Source: Crocodylus rhombifer
Lineage: Eukaryota; Chordata; Crocodylia; Crocodylidae
Direction of reading: 5' to 3'
Assembly: GCA_038503035.1 (NCBI GenBank)
Contig: JAVSML010001155.1
Span: 372,001 to 436,000 of the forward strand
Length of the DNA stretch: 64,000 nt
Of the stretch, positions 47,762-59,335 are shown one piece after another. The notes beneath the pieces are model-generated. The model was not told the origin of the DNA and did not search any database. It saw only the letters and a list, made by a program, of their open reading frames with translations. The first letter of the stretch is position 1. The number at the start of each line of letters is the position of its first letter. The translations under genes and the position numbers were made by a program.

Positions 47762-48090
47762 ATTGCCAACCCTCTAGGATTGCCTTGGAGTCTCCAGGAA
47801 TTTGGTATAAATCACCAGGAGACTGCTGAGAGTCACCCAAGAGAAAAATGATAGGACATTCATTAAAATAAATATTAAATGTTGAATCCTATTTATACAG
47901 TAGTCCAGTGGGTTTCAAAAATGTAATAGTAATGTGCATTTGCCTTCCTGACGTAAAATCTGCGCGCCATAATCCGTAACTGTTATCCGCAAGCATGTGG
48001 GCACATTTGTGTTGTGTGTTGTGGGCATGTTGGCATTCTGGAAACTCTCAGAATAGACTCAAGCAGAGATGGCAACCCTAGGCCACATAC
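47762..48090. mobile_element. MITE with TTGCCAACCCT ends
   Basis: Left end ATTGCCAACCCTCTAGGATT and CTTGGAGTCTCCAGGAATT; right end AGAGATGGCAACCCTAGG (inverted AGGGTTGCCATCTCT). The left phrase is that of a well-known amniote repeat (GCCAACCCTCCAGGATTGGCCTGGAGTCTCCAGGAATT). Non-coding; exact limits uncertain. Confidence 0.5.
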
Positions 48091-48221
48091 GAGCCAGAAG
48101 GGCCATCTAGCAAAGCTTTGGGTTTGTGCTAGCAGGGTCTGGGAGGAGAGCCACTGGTGAAGATAGGACTAAGGCCTACTTTAGGACTTTTGAGCAGCTT
48201 CCCTTTGAAAATCAACCATTA

Positions 48222-48593
48222 CCGTATTTTTCGGACCATAAGACGCACTTTTTTCCCCCCAAAAGTGGGGGGAAAACGAGGGTGCGTCTTATGGTCCGAA
48301 GGTGTGTGTCCTGGGGAGACAGGGCGGAGCTTGCCCGCGGAGGCGGCGGAGCCCGAGCGGGACACCCGCCGCTTGTTTATGCCGTGTCCCGGGGAGACGG
48401 GGCGGAGCTTGCCTGCGGAGGCGGCAGAGCCCGAGCGGGACATCCGCCGCTTGTTTACACCGGAAGCCGGCGCCCATGCCGGTGGCCGGGAGCCGGCAAT
48501 AAAAGTGGCCAGCCGGAACACACATAGTCTCTCTTGCCATAAAAACTGGGTGCGTCTTATGGTCAGGTGCGTCTTATGGTCCGAAAAATACGG
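48222..48593. mobile_element. TA-flanked element with perfect palindromic ends
   Basis: 372 bp. The left end CCGTATTTTTCGGACCATAA and the right end TTATGGTCCGAAAAATACGG are perfect inverted repeats, each flanked by TA (48220-48221 and 48594-48595). The block TTCGGACCATAAGACGCAC (48230-48248) is repeated inverted at about 48282-48300, making a self-contained hairpin at the left end with C6/G6 runs in the stem. A third GTGCGTCTTATGGTC lies at about 48549-48564 and a fourth at the right terminus. The middle has a 78-bp direct duplication. High CpG retention points to a young copy. Superfamily unresolved. Confidence 0.8.
48306..48461. repeat. Tandem 2 x 78 bp inside the element
   Basis: Units start GTGTCC.GGGGAGAC.GGGCG at 48306 and 48384 and end CCGCCGCTTGTTTA. 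They differ at about seven positions. CpG-rich. Overlapping frames of 133-152 codons across both strands are repeat artefacts. Confidence 0.85.
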
Positions 48594-48595
48594 TA

Positions 48596-49534
48596 CATTG
48601 AAGTGTGGTAGGTGAGGGTAAAGGGAGGTGGGGTACAGGGAGCAAGTGCAGAGAAGTAGCCTTTGGGCCACCAGGGGACATTATGGCTGCCCCTGGGGCC
48701 CAGTCCAGCTACAAACCCCTAAAATTTTGTTTTTCCTTTTACTTTATTTGTTGTGCTTAGCATAGCTTTGTTGACGCACACTGTGGCTTTTTTGTCTTTA
48801 TTTGATATTGCTACTACAATGTTTGGACTGTTTGTGGAAGTTTATAAAATGTGGTAAAAGCAAATAACAGGTCAAAGTTGGGATCGTAAAGTAACAGTGC
48901 AAAAAGGAGAAATTTTAAATCATATGATTTGACAGTTCAGAGTAATATTGTTGAGGTGATAATCTCACTGAAATAATTCTGTCTGTTGAGGCATTTCTAA
49001 TATTACTTTCATGACATGTGGGAATAATCTATAGTGAACGAGAGAAAAATATTCCATTCCTTTTCTTTTTAGATGTCATACAACAAAGTAGTATGTCACT
49101 AATAAAATAGAAATACTCGCTGCACTGATCCAGTAAGTTTTGTGTTTGAAAGGTTTGCAGTTGTATTTGCTAGAATGTACAGCATTTCAGAGAAGCTGCT
49201 TTTGAGTTGCTGAGTGCTTTAGTATCGGCAGCGAGTCAGCACTACTCTAGGCCATAACAACAAAGCCCAAATGAGTCTGTCTCGTCATCGATATCATAAT
49301 ATACAAGTTAAATTTAGATATATATTTTTAAACACTGTGCAGGTTAAGTTTATACTTCTGAGGTGATGCTAACGTCACCAAAAGGGTGACATAGTATTTA
49401 CAGTGAAGTATCTGTGGCTAAATCCACTTGGAATTGATTAAAACCATTCCTTATCCATAGTGAAATTGGGAGTCATGTAGTCGAGATGCTATTGTGCAAG
49501 TGATATGACTTTTTTTTTTTCTTCTTTTTTCTAG
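48596..49534. other. Intron upstream of the ATE1 exon
   Basis: AT-rich intron ending with a polypyrimidine tract (T/C only, 49510-49532) and the acceptor TAG at 49532-49534. No other feature recognised. Confidence 0.6.
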
Positions 49535-50490
<956 letters not shown>

Positions 50491-51692
50491 TAGATTTCAT
50501 AGATTTCATAGACATCAGGGCTGGAAGGGACCTCGGGAGATGATCGAGTCCAGCCCCCTGCCCAAAGGGCAGGAAGTCAGCTGGGGTCATAGGATCCCAG
50601 CAAGATAAGCATCCAATTTACTCTTGAAGGTGTTCAATGTAGGTGGTTGAACCACCTCCGCTGGCAGACTGTTCCAGACCTTGGGGGCTCGGACAGGAAA
50701 GAAATTCTTCCTTATGTCCAGCCTGAAACGGTCTTGCAGGAGTTTGTGACCGTTCGACCTCGTCATCCCTTGGGGCGCTCTGGTGAACAAACGTTCCCCC
50801 AGATCCTGGTGGTCACCCCTGATAAACTTATAGGGGGCCATCAGATCACCCCTGAGCCTACGCTTTTCCAGGCTAAAGTGTCCCATGTCTCTTAGCCTAT
50901 CATCGTAAGATCTGTTTTCCTGACCTCTGATCATGCACATGGCTCTCCTCTGGACTCTCTCAAGCTTCTCCACATCCTTTTTGAATTGTGGAGCCCAAAA
51001 CTGGACACGGTACTCCAGCTGCGGCCTCACCAAGGCCGAGTACAAGGGGAGAATGACGTCCTGGGATTTGCTCGAGAAGCATCTATGGATGCAAGCCAGC
51101 GTTTTGGTCGCTTTACTAGCCGCAGCATCTCATTGCAGGCTCATGTTCATCTTGTGGTCAATGATGACCCCCAAGTCTTTCTTCTGTAGTGCGATCCAAT
51201 GTAGCACTGCCGAGCCTGTAAGGATGCTGCAGTTTTTTCCTCCCAAGGTGGAGAACCTTGCATTTTTCGTGTTAAACGCCATCAGGTTCTCATCTGCCCA
51301 TTTGCTGAGCTTGTCCAGGTCAGCCTGGATCACCCGCCTATCTTCTGGTGTGGATGCTTTGCCCCAAAGTTTGGTGTCATCGGCGAACTTGGCCAGTCCA
51401 CTCCAGTGTCCACATCATTAATGAAGATGTTGAACAGTATGGGTGCAAGGACAGAGCCTTGAGGGACCCCACTGGTCACAGGGCACCACGATGAGTGACT
51501 GCCATCAATTACAACCCTCTGAGTCCGACCACGGAGCCAGTTTCCCAGCCAGCGGATCGTGGTGGAGCCAAGGCCACAACTAGCCAGTTTGGCCAAGAGG
51601 TGATCATGGGATACCAGATCAAAAGCTTTTTTGAAGTTAAGATATATGACATCAATCTCTTCTCCCTTGTCCAGGTGATAGGTCACCTGGTC
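50491..51692 (-). mobile_element. CR1 LINE, 5'-truncated, 1.2 kb
   Basis: Best-preserved CR1 in the window, antisense to ATE1. Reverse transcriptase: [15 protein letters not shown] (about 51618-51662), [29 protein letters not shown], then after a one-base shift [12 protein letters not shown] with an intact FADD (51376-51387), KLSKWADENLMAFN, and KKDLGVIIDHKMNM. A later frame (50587-51045, 152 codons) gives YSALVRPQLEY, VQRRAMCMIRG, RLRDMGHFSLEKRRLRGDL, FRLDIRKNFFPVRAPKVWN and LPAEVVQPPTLN. The 3' UTR carries CCTTCCAGCCCTGATGTCT and a tandem ATGAAATCT tail at 50491. Frameshifts near 51400, 51200 and 51050 make it inactive although the catalytic residues remain. Confidence 0.95.
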
Positions 51693-52392
51693 AGATTACA
51701 TAGCTGGATTGTAGATCTCATGTGTAGGATTAGTGTTGAAATGGCAGTTTGTTTTCAGTGCTCTGAGAAGGGTTAATGCAAGATGAAAAAACATTGCATC
51801 CTTCTTTTGAGCTCTTTGGCTGACTAGATGTATTGCACTAATGGTGGTGCAACACTGAACCCTACTCATTGGTGAAGCAGCTTTGGCAACCCATAGAATT
51901 TCAAATTTAGCAGGTCCCGGAGGAATTTTCTTCCTTTCTCCAGTGCTTGATAAATCTACACTATTCTGATGTGGAATAAAGTATTTGAAAGGGAAATATG
52001 AATGGCTATCTTATCTCTAAATCTAATTTAATGGAAAAAAGTATCTTGACAAATTCTGGGCTGAGTTTCGTTTTGATATTTTAAATCTTAATTTGAGAAA
52101 CACCACAAAAGTGAATCTCATAATGGAAATCCAGTCAAATCAAGAGTATTATGTATGTATAGTGTACATGCTCAGCTATTCCTTTCACATAACCAGCGGT
52201 TCTATATCTCATTATGTTATTAGCTCCTGTCTACAGCAGGATTTAATGTTCAGGTGACTTTCATTCTCTATAACACAAACAATTGCGGGAAAAGAGTGAT
52301 ACAAGATTCTTTTTGAAAGGTGTTGTATTAGTGAAGTAGTGAGTTGGATACAAGAGGTTTTAAATGAGGATATCATTGAGTTTCAAACATTT
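51693..52392. other. Intronic DNA, no recognised feature
   Basis: AT-rich; nothing recognised. Confidence 0.55.
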
Positions 52393-53181
52393 AGAGGACC
52401 CTGAATTTAGGATGACCCCCAAATAATTCAGTTTGTTATATGGAAAATCTAGAAATGTGTTATAATTTTCCATGTATAGAAGCTAATTGTTAAAGGATTG
52501 TCTTAAATTTGCACTGCACCGTCCCCTGCAGCTGTGAAAGCAGTGGCAGAAAGCAAGTACTATGGAGCTGGCCAGTGGGGAGGTAGTGGGCAGCAGACGA
52601 TACGGTAATCAGCATGGGGGAAGCAGTTCAGGGGAAGGCAGATGGTGAGGCTTGACCCCTGCCATCCTTCCCCTCTGTTTCTTGCCCCCCACAGCAGTGG
52701 GTCCCCTTTCCCTTCCCCAACCCAGCTGCCTCCCATTGCTCTGGCTTTCACTGTGGCTCTGGCATACTCCATCTGTACTACAGCCTAGAGCACAGAGCAT
52801 GTTTGCTCTACCTCCAGCATGGCCTGATAGCAACAGCAGTAGCATGGCAGCTCCAAGCCCCAGCTCAAGCTGCTACTGTCTTGTCTACCAGGCTGGGTTG
52901 GGGCTGGAGCAAATATGTGCTCCATGCCCCAGGCTATAGTGGGGATGGAGCTTGCTGGAGCAAGGGTAAGTAGTGGGGGGGCAGAGAGGCCCAAGGTTGT
53001 AGTGGAGAAGGTGAGGGACAGGCTGTGGCAGGGCTGAGGCTGCAGGCCTCTACCTATTTCAGGTTGGAGACAGAGCTACAGCACTGCCTGCCCCACTTCC
53101 ACCTTCTACCTGAATCCAAAATGAGGGGCTTTTTCCCCCATGTCAAACAGGATTCGTCTTGGATTCAAATAAATATGGTAA
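52393..53181. mobile_element. Non-autonomous DNA element with GC-rich core
   Basis: The left arm has CTGAATTTAGGATGACCCCC and a following AAATAATTCAG..TATATGGAAAA that parallels 24408-24460. The right end GATTCGTCTTGGATTCAAATAAATATGGTA is an inverted relative of the left-arm words and of TACCTTTTTACTCAAATATA at 23465. The core (52560-53100) is GC-rich with partially palindromic segments around CATGGCAGCTCCAAGCCCC / GGGGCTGGAGC. Limits are approximate. Confidence 0.4.
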
Positions 53182-54175
53182 GTTTTGCATCATTCTAGTG
53201 AGATATCTCAGTAATATCCCCATGTCTTTATCACTTGATGACCAGATTACTATAGATGTGTTTTATAATAGATGCGTTGACCCACTTAAAAACTGAAATC
53301 ACAATTTCAGGATGGCAATATGACATGTCTATGATCTTCTAATCAGCCTATTATTATCTGTCACAGGGGTGACAAAATAAGGTGAGATATAGAAGAAGGA
53401 ATTTGCCTGCAAATGTTTTTGCTCTGAGCTTGTGAGCACCTGGAGACAAACAGATTTGGAAGGGATTGGACTGAAGGAAAAAGCAGCGCTTTGACAAATC
53501 TGATTGAGAGGTCATTGAATTTGTAAGAGGAAGCATGGTAAAATATACAAAGGTGGAAGGAGGAAATGAATGGGTTTTGAGGTGACATTGTTCATACCCC
53601 AGTAAAAGAAAACATTATGCTTATTAAGTAGCTAACCAAACAAGCAGCTGTGGGGCAGTGACAAAACTAGAGTCTTAGTAGGGGAAAAGGAACATCTGCT
53701 TTTGAAATCCCTGTCACATACCAAAGGTTTGAAAATTATGAAATGTAAAACTTTACATCTTTATCAATGCTGTAGTTCTTAGTCCAGACACTGGTTGAAA
53801 ACTGTTTGAACAAAAACCTGCATTTTGCAAATACTTACAGATGATTATGTGCATATGTGAGATGTCCTGCAGACAGGAGTCAAGAAAAACATGAAGTAGA
53901 TGATATTGGCAGTGGTTACATTTGCAACTAACTGTTTAAATTCAGAAGTCCTTCTCTTTTATGTGACATCACAGTCTGGTAACGAAGTGTAGTATGCATC
54001 AGCCTCTGGAGATAGTCCATGAAAAGCTCCAGATGCTCAAGATCTCTCCAGCTTCCTGTATCCAGTACCCAGTGTGCTGTCTGCAAAAAGTAAGAAATCA
54101 GTTAACACACATTTTGGAAGTTCAACAGTAGAATCCTATAGCCAGCTGACAGCATGGACTATCAAGATGTCCATA
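53182..54175. other. Intronic DNA, no recognised feature
   Basis: No gene or repeat recognised. Confidence 0.5.
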
Positions 54176-54226
54176 CTCGATGATCTCCCAAGGTCCCTTC
54201 CAGCCCTAATGTCTATGAAGATCTAT
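54176..54226 (+). mobile_element. CR1 3' tip
   Basis: TCGATGATCTCCCAAGGTCC, CTTCCAGCCCTAATGTCTATG and AAGATCTAT are the CR1 3' terminus in forward orientation. Only the last ~50 bp was inserted or survives. Confidence 0.78.
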
Positions 54227-56756
54227 TAGAATTCAGTTGCTGAGTCAACGTTCAGCAGGTTGGTAACTTGGCCCTCTGTTCACAGCTACATTAGGGAAAT
54301 TGTCATTAGACTGAAGAGGACCCTAAAGCACATGAATTACAACCTGAGTTATTAGAAAGCCAAAGATGCCCACAATAGTTGCAATCTGAAAAAAACCCCC
54401 AAAAAACCCAATGATTTAATACATCAGTGTGTCCAGCACTTGCATCACTTAACCATCCCTGGTAAAGACCTGAAGTTGGTGAGAACAAGCTAATAGCTGA
54501 TCTGTCAGGACATTCACCATCTTGGTAACCTTCTCCATGCACTCTATTTGAAGGTTATCTTTATACAGTCTTAAGCTGCGACCTATTTCATTTACTTGAC
54601 AGAAGTTTCCTTTCAGTTCTCACAGCACTATTATAGCTAATATTCATAACTACGGCTTTCTCTTTTTTCTGCACAACAGCACCTAGAATTCTGCTTTTCC
54701 CTTGACATTTTTTGTGGTGATTTTTATCTATAGTACTTATTTTACTTTGATTAAGCACCTGCATATTCGAAGTCAGATGGATAGAATTCCATATCATGGA
54801 GTTAGATGGGAGATAAAGCAAGCCAAGTATAACTTTGCATGTTGTTTACTGACAGTGTTAATTATCTTAAACCAGTTACTAGGGTTGCCTGAGGCTTGCC
54901 ATTGTAAGACCCAGTTTATGGTTGTTTTATCTTGGCCAAATGTTAACTGTTTGGGTTGTAATTTCCTAACCCCTTATATCAAGAGTCAGCCTCTGGTGCT
55001 TTTTAATTTTTTTCTTTTAATTTCAGATGAAATGATTTAGTTGCATCTGACAAGGCTTGGGGAATGCTGCATTTTGCCTTTGAAAATTTCCGGCTCGAGA
55101 ACTTTGAGCTCTAGCATTTTCATTAGGGAAGGGATTTGAAATGTAGCAGGAAGAGCCTTTCTTTTTTAGATATGCCTTTTTCTCTTTCTTTGAAAATCCC
55201 TTCCAATTTAGCCTAGTTAAGTCTGTGAAAAAAGTGCAGTTTGCATGTGTTCTAAATCATTATTTTGTTGTCTGTCAATATACCTAGAAGCCCTAGTCTT
55301 AGACCCAAGCTCCCCTGGCTCAATGAACAGAATAAAAAAGCCATCACTCTTCCAGAGTTTACAACTCAAAACACGAGTTAAAATAAGGAAGTCGGGGAAC
55401 ACACAAAATAATAAGATATTATTTAATGTGATAAATTGACAGCTTAACTTCATAGCAAAGGAGAATTTTAAGGTCAGGTTTAAAGGAGAACAATGGGGAG
55501 GCTTTGTAGAAGTTTAAAGGGAACTGTTCTCAAGCATAAGGGTGTGGGAGAAAAGCATGCTTATTTGAAAATTGAACAAGTAGATAGTGGATCAAAGAAT
55601 GGTGGGAGTCAACTTCAAAACACTCAAGGAGGGGTAGGTACAGCCAGTATAGGCTGCAAAAGATGTTGGAAGTGAATGCAAGCTGCTTGTTTGCATAAAT
55701 AAAGGAGTATTGATAGACGGATTCATGTGAAGAGTAAATATGGCGTTTGCATTTTGGACAGATATATATGTGCAAGCTAGCATTTGCTAGGACCAGCGCA
55801 AAGGATGTTGAAGTAATCCTTACGTGAGGTGGTAAGAAACTGAATTAGAATTTTAGCTGTGTAGATTGCTAAGCAAAGCCTTTGTTATATGTGTTATCCA
55901 AAAGGATTCTGAATGTGCAGACCTAATGAGAGATCTGAGTCTACCATAGGGGCCAGTCGAAATTTGCTAGTGCTTTAATAGCTACATTTCCTGAAGGTTC
56001 AACATTTACTTATGAAGGACATGGCATGCCCCATCCTTTTCCAGCATATGTTGCTGACCAGGGTATGCATTTGTATTCTGACAGAGAGTCTGGCCATGTG
56101 GCCTCCAGTTTAGGACTATGGGATCACAGAAGGATTTTGCTTGTAATGGTTATTCTCAGATTCTTTGAGGAAGGATGGGGCTGGGCGCCGGAACTGAGAG
56201 AAGGAAATCTGTTTCTTCTGGATTTTCAGTAATCCTCGTCTTAGCACCAGAGCAGCATGGAAGAGGAGGCAGTCTGATTCCAAGCCAAGCTTGGGGGCAG
56301 AGAAGTAATGATAGAGAGTTGAAGGTGGGAGTTTGTGCCTAGTTGAGTGAGGAGGTTTGGGCCAGGAGATGAAGACTACGTACACTTTCAGATGATGTGA
56401 AAGAATTCTCCTGGATTTGTTTTTCAGGTAAAAACCTTACCCAGAGACCTCCTGAATAAATATTTAAATACTAAGTCCCTGAAGAGCAGAGAGCTTATAG
56501 TACTGATGCTGTTCAGCCACAGAGCACACATTGCAGTGTGTCCTGCAGGCTCACTCACTCTGCCTGAAGACAGATGGCAGCAGTGTACAAGACAGCCCCG
56601 ATTGGCTGACCCAGACTGCATCTCCCTGCTGCACAGTGTGGGGATAGTGAAGGCAATGTGTTCTGCTCCCTGCTTGGCTGCATTAGCAGAGTCCAGTGAG
56701 TGACATTCTGGAAGTCTGCTGTGACTTCTCAGAAAACATGTATTGACATTCAGTTT
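54227..56756. other. Intronic DNA, no recognised feature
   Basis: AT-rich with chance frames only; no repeat I can name. Confidence 0.5.
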
Positions 56757-56870
56757 CCCAAACTCTCATGGGAGTGCTGTAACCCTAGTTGTTCCCAGGT
56801 TATTTTTGCTCCTGGAGTGGCCATTTTTGCCCTGGGAGAAGAAACATCCTGAATATTTTTCAGAGCAGTG
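56757..56870. repeat. Dispersed repeat shared with 6062-6150
   Basis: CCCAAACTCTCATGGGAGTG, TAACCCTAGTTGTTCCCAGG, TTATTTTTGCTCC and CCCTGGGAGAAGAA occur in the same order as in 6062-6150. It is probably the same unnamed MITE family; about 20 bp further on GTCTATACATGG resembles the CTATACATG terminus of family A. Confidence 0.5.
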
Positions 56871-57454
56871 ATTCTCCCAGAACAAACTGAATGGTCTATA
56901 CATGGCTGGAGAGGGAACTGGGAGCCAGCTAAGTGGGAGGGGAACACACAGATCAGATGAGGTGGTGAAGAGAAGAGAGAAATGCTAGAACTGGATAGAC
57001 AAAAAGATGAACTAGAAATGAGGCATAGGCTGATAAGCTGGTATGTGGGAAGAGAACTGCTAGGACAAGGGATCTGGGAATGGTGCTGAAACCAGAAGGG
57101 CTGGGAGTGAAGGATGCAGCAGAAACAGAGTTAAAGTAACTACAGAATGCATTGGGCATGGCAGGAGATTTAGCAGAAAAGCCTGTGCCTCATTACCACA
57201 GCCTGACTGTAATCCAGAATTCTCCTTCCTCTGCTGTTAACAAGTCAGTGAAACCCACAGGCAAAATGGTCCAGATAGAAAATGACAACTTATTTTTACT
57301 GCTGTAGGTTGCTGTCAGCTCCTCTATTAGCTCATTTGGCTTTTTCACAACTTTGCAGACAAGTTTCAGGATAGAGGTGAATATGTATGTTTGCTAGTAA
57401 AAGCTTTGACAGTATTAGCTATCTTGATCATCTTCTTCTCCATCATAGACTTCT

Positions 57455-57630
57455 TGTGTAACTTTGGACGGGGCACTTAGCTTGTGTGTGTGCTTCAGTT
57501 CCTCACTTTAAAAAAACAAAACAAAAAACCCCAACATAATAGCACTTCTGTACTTGACTGGACTGTTGCCAGGATAAAAACCTTAAAGATTGTGAAGCAC
57601 TCTGGTACAGAGATGGAAGCTGTTTAGGAA
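57455..57630 (+). mobile_element. MIR SINE (core and tail)
   Basis: TTGTGTAACTTTGGACGGGGCACTTAGC, then GCTTCAGTTCCTCA, an interrupted A-rich stretch, AATAGCACTTCTGTACTT, GTTGCCAGGATAAA and TTGTGAAGCACTCTGG. This follows the MIR consensus order: TGTGTGACCTTGGGCAAGTC / CTTAACC..CTCAGTTTCC / AATAATAGTAC / GTTGTGAGGATTAAA / AAGCGCTT. It is a pan-amniote relic and does not discriminate species. Confidence 0.68.
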
Positions 57631-59233
57631 CCATAGACAAAAAATTTACATAGGATGGAAAGAATTGTGAAGTCTTATTTATATAGAAAGCACTTCTTGT
57701 CTGTAATTTATCTAGTATTTACAGTATGCATTAAAAGTAAAATGACTCCAGATTATTTGACATGCTTTGGAGGGCTGAACTTGGGAAAGGATGTCATTAA
57801 ATTCCAGTTTTACTTACTTAAAACTGTGAAAGGGCTAACCTCTCCTTCTCTAAACAGAGCCAAAGGAGTAGATTCAAGTAATATAATCAGCAGGGGAAAG
57901 ACAGTTATCAGTTACCCCAGTAACTTTTCCAGAATTGTGTATCTTACCAGTTCACGTCTGTTTCTAATTAAGCTTATAAACACTTGAAACCAATTGAAGT
58001 GCATATTTCTAAATCCGTCCTGATCCTTGATTATAAAACAGTATTTAAACGGGGAAGATAGTGCTAATGAGCTGTAGCCAAGCAAATTTGTCAACTTCAT
58101 TTTTAGTGTGTGATAGTAAAAAGAGCTAGTGTCTAGATTACCTCGAAATTATTGGTTGTGGGTTTCGCATCTCTCTGCCTAGGTTTTTAGAGTTAGAAAA
58201 GGAGGAGACGAGACCATCTTCTTGGATCTTAAATGTTCCAGTGTTTCTGTAAGGAAGGAAAGGAATTTAATCAGTTTGGTTATTTTTATTCAGCTTCTTT
58301 TACAAAGGGTAGAATGTCATGAAGAAGTTTTAAATATGCAGTTTATGGATAGCTTATAGGAGCAAGCCCTTATAAAAAGAAAAATTTTACATCTGTTATG
58401 ATCATGTGCAATGTGCAAAAACCATGTTGTGCATTGTTTTGAAATTGTTGAATTGTCTTCAGATAGTTCATTAAAATATCATTACACCTTTGTTTTATCA
58501 AGAGAGTTAAATCAAGTGAGTCCCTCAGAGCATATTTTGTTCATTTTTATATGCATTCATATTTTTCTAGATAATTTGTTTTGGAATAGTTGTATAAAAA
58601 TTGCAAAGTTAAGAATTTGTCCAGATGTCAGTGAGATTTTCATCCAGGTTTAAAAAGTCTAGAAAATACACCAGTTATGGGTTTACCTTGGACTAATGAA
58701 AAGGAGGAGTGGAGGAGGCAATGTATTGTGTGATTGCAAAATTTTCCTTGGAACTAAATGTTGGTATTTCAAATGGAGTGGGGAAGATGATTTTTAGCTT
58801 TGGGCCATACTGTGTTGGTATCCTGGCATAGTTGTGAATCCATTTTTAAATCCCTATTCCTTTATAAACCTAGTGAGCTCTGAAATCAGTGTGTCCAGAC
58901 CTTCTAAAGATGTCTGCCTCATACTGAATTTCTGCAAATGCATAGAATACCCTGAGGCCCTCAACCATGATTCTCTGTAAACTTTTATAGTTTATAACTT
59001 AACAGAGTGCTCTTAAGAATACATCTTTGGTACAATATCTTATCTTACTGATTTATTTATTCACAAGTATATTTCAACATAACTTGTGCCAAGTATACTT
59101 TAAGAAGCCTAGGGAATGTAGTAAGTTTGCCATTCCTGGATAAAGACAACTTTGTGAAATGTGATGAGAAAATCATTACTTTGAAATATTGTGAAATACT
59201 TTTAATTTTTAAAGTTGTATAGCTTTTCTTCAG
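57631..59233. other. Intronic DNA, no recognised feature
   Basis: Nothing recognised. Ends with the pyrimidine-rich acceptor-like AGCTTTTCTTCAG used by the next entry. Confidence 0.5.
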
Positions 59234-59335
59234 ATGTTGTTAGAAAATGATCCTCCTGAAATATCTTATTCATGTAAAATACTGAAAGTGTTGAAATATT
59301 TGAAGGAAGTTGGGGTCAAAATCTACCTTATCACA
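59234..59335 (+). CDS. Candidate exon, TFIIS N-terminal (LW)-domain-like; unconfirmed
   Basis: A 102-nt segment between a good acceptor (TTTTCTTCAG, 59224-59233) and a near-consensus donor (ACA|GTAAGT, 59336). It is open in phase 0 for exactly 34 codons: MLLENDPPEISYSCK, then ILKVLKYLKEVGVKIYLIT. The second half aligns without gaps to the first helices of the TFIIS-N domain of elongin A / TFIIS-type elongation factors (pattern K-L-L-K-x-L-K-x-L-x-x-h-x-h-x-h), with hydrophobic positions kept. No continuation with the IGKTVN-type block was found downstream in the window. If spliced directly to the ATE1 exon (phase 1), it would read six codons and stop. It may be an exon of a nested gene, a decayed gene copy, or a chance open segment in AT-rich DNA. 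Confidence 0.3.

Noticed and set aside
48126..48671. Overlapping 133-152-codon frames on both strands
   Set aside because: They are translations of the 78-bp tandem unit and the hairpins of the TA-flanked element.
1..49534. Preceding ATE1 exon (encoding the HSCPKMKYK end)
   Set aside because: No ATGAA(A/G)TA(T/C)AAG followed by a donor, and no associated YYYMGFYIH coding words, were found on the + strand.
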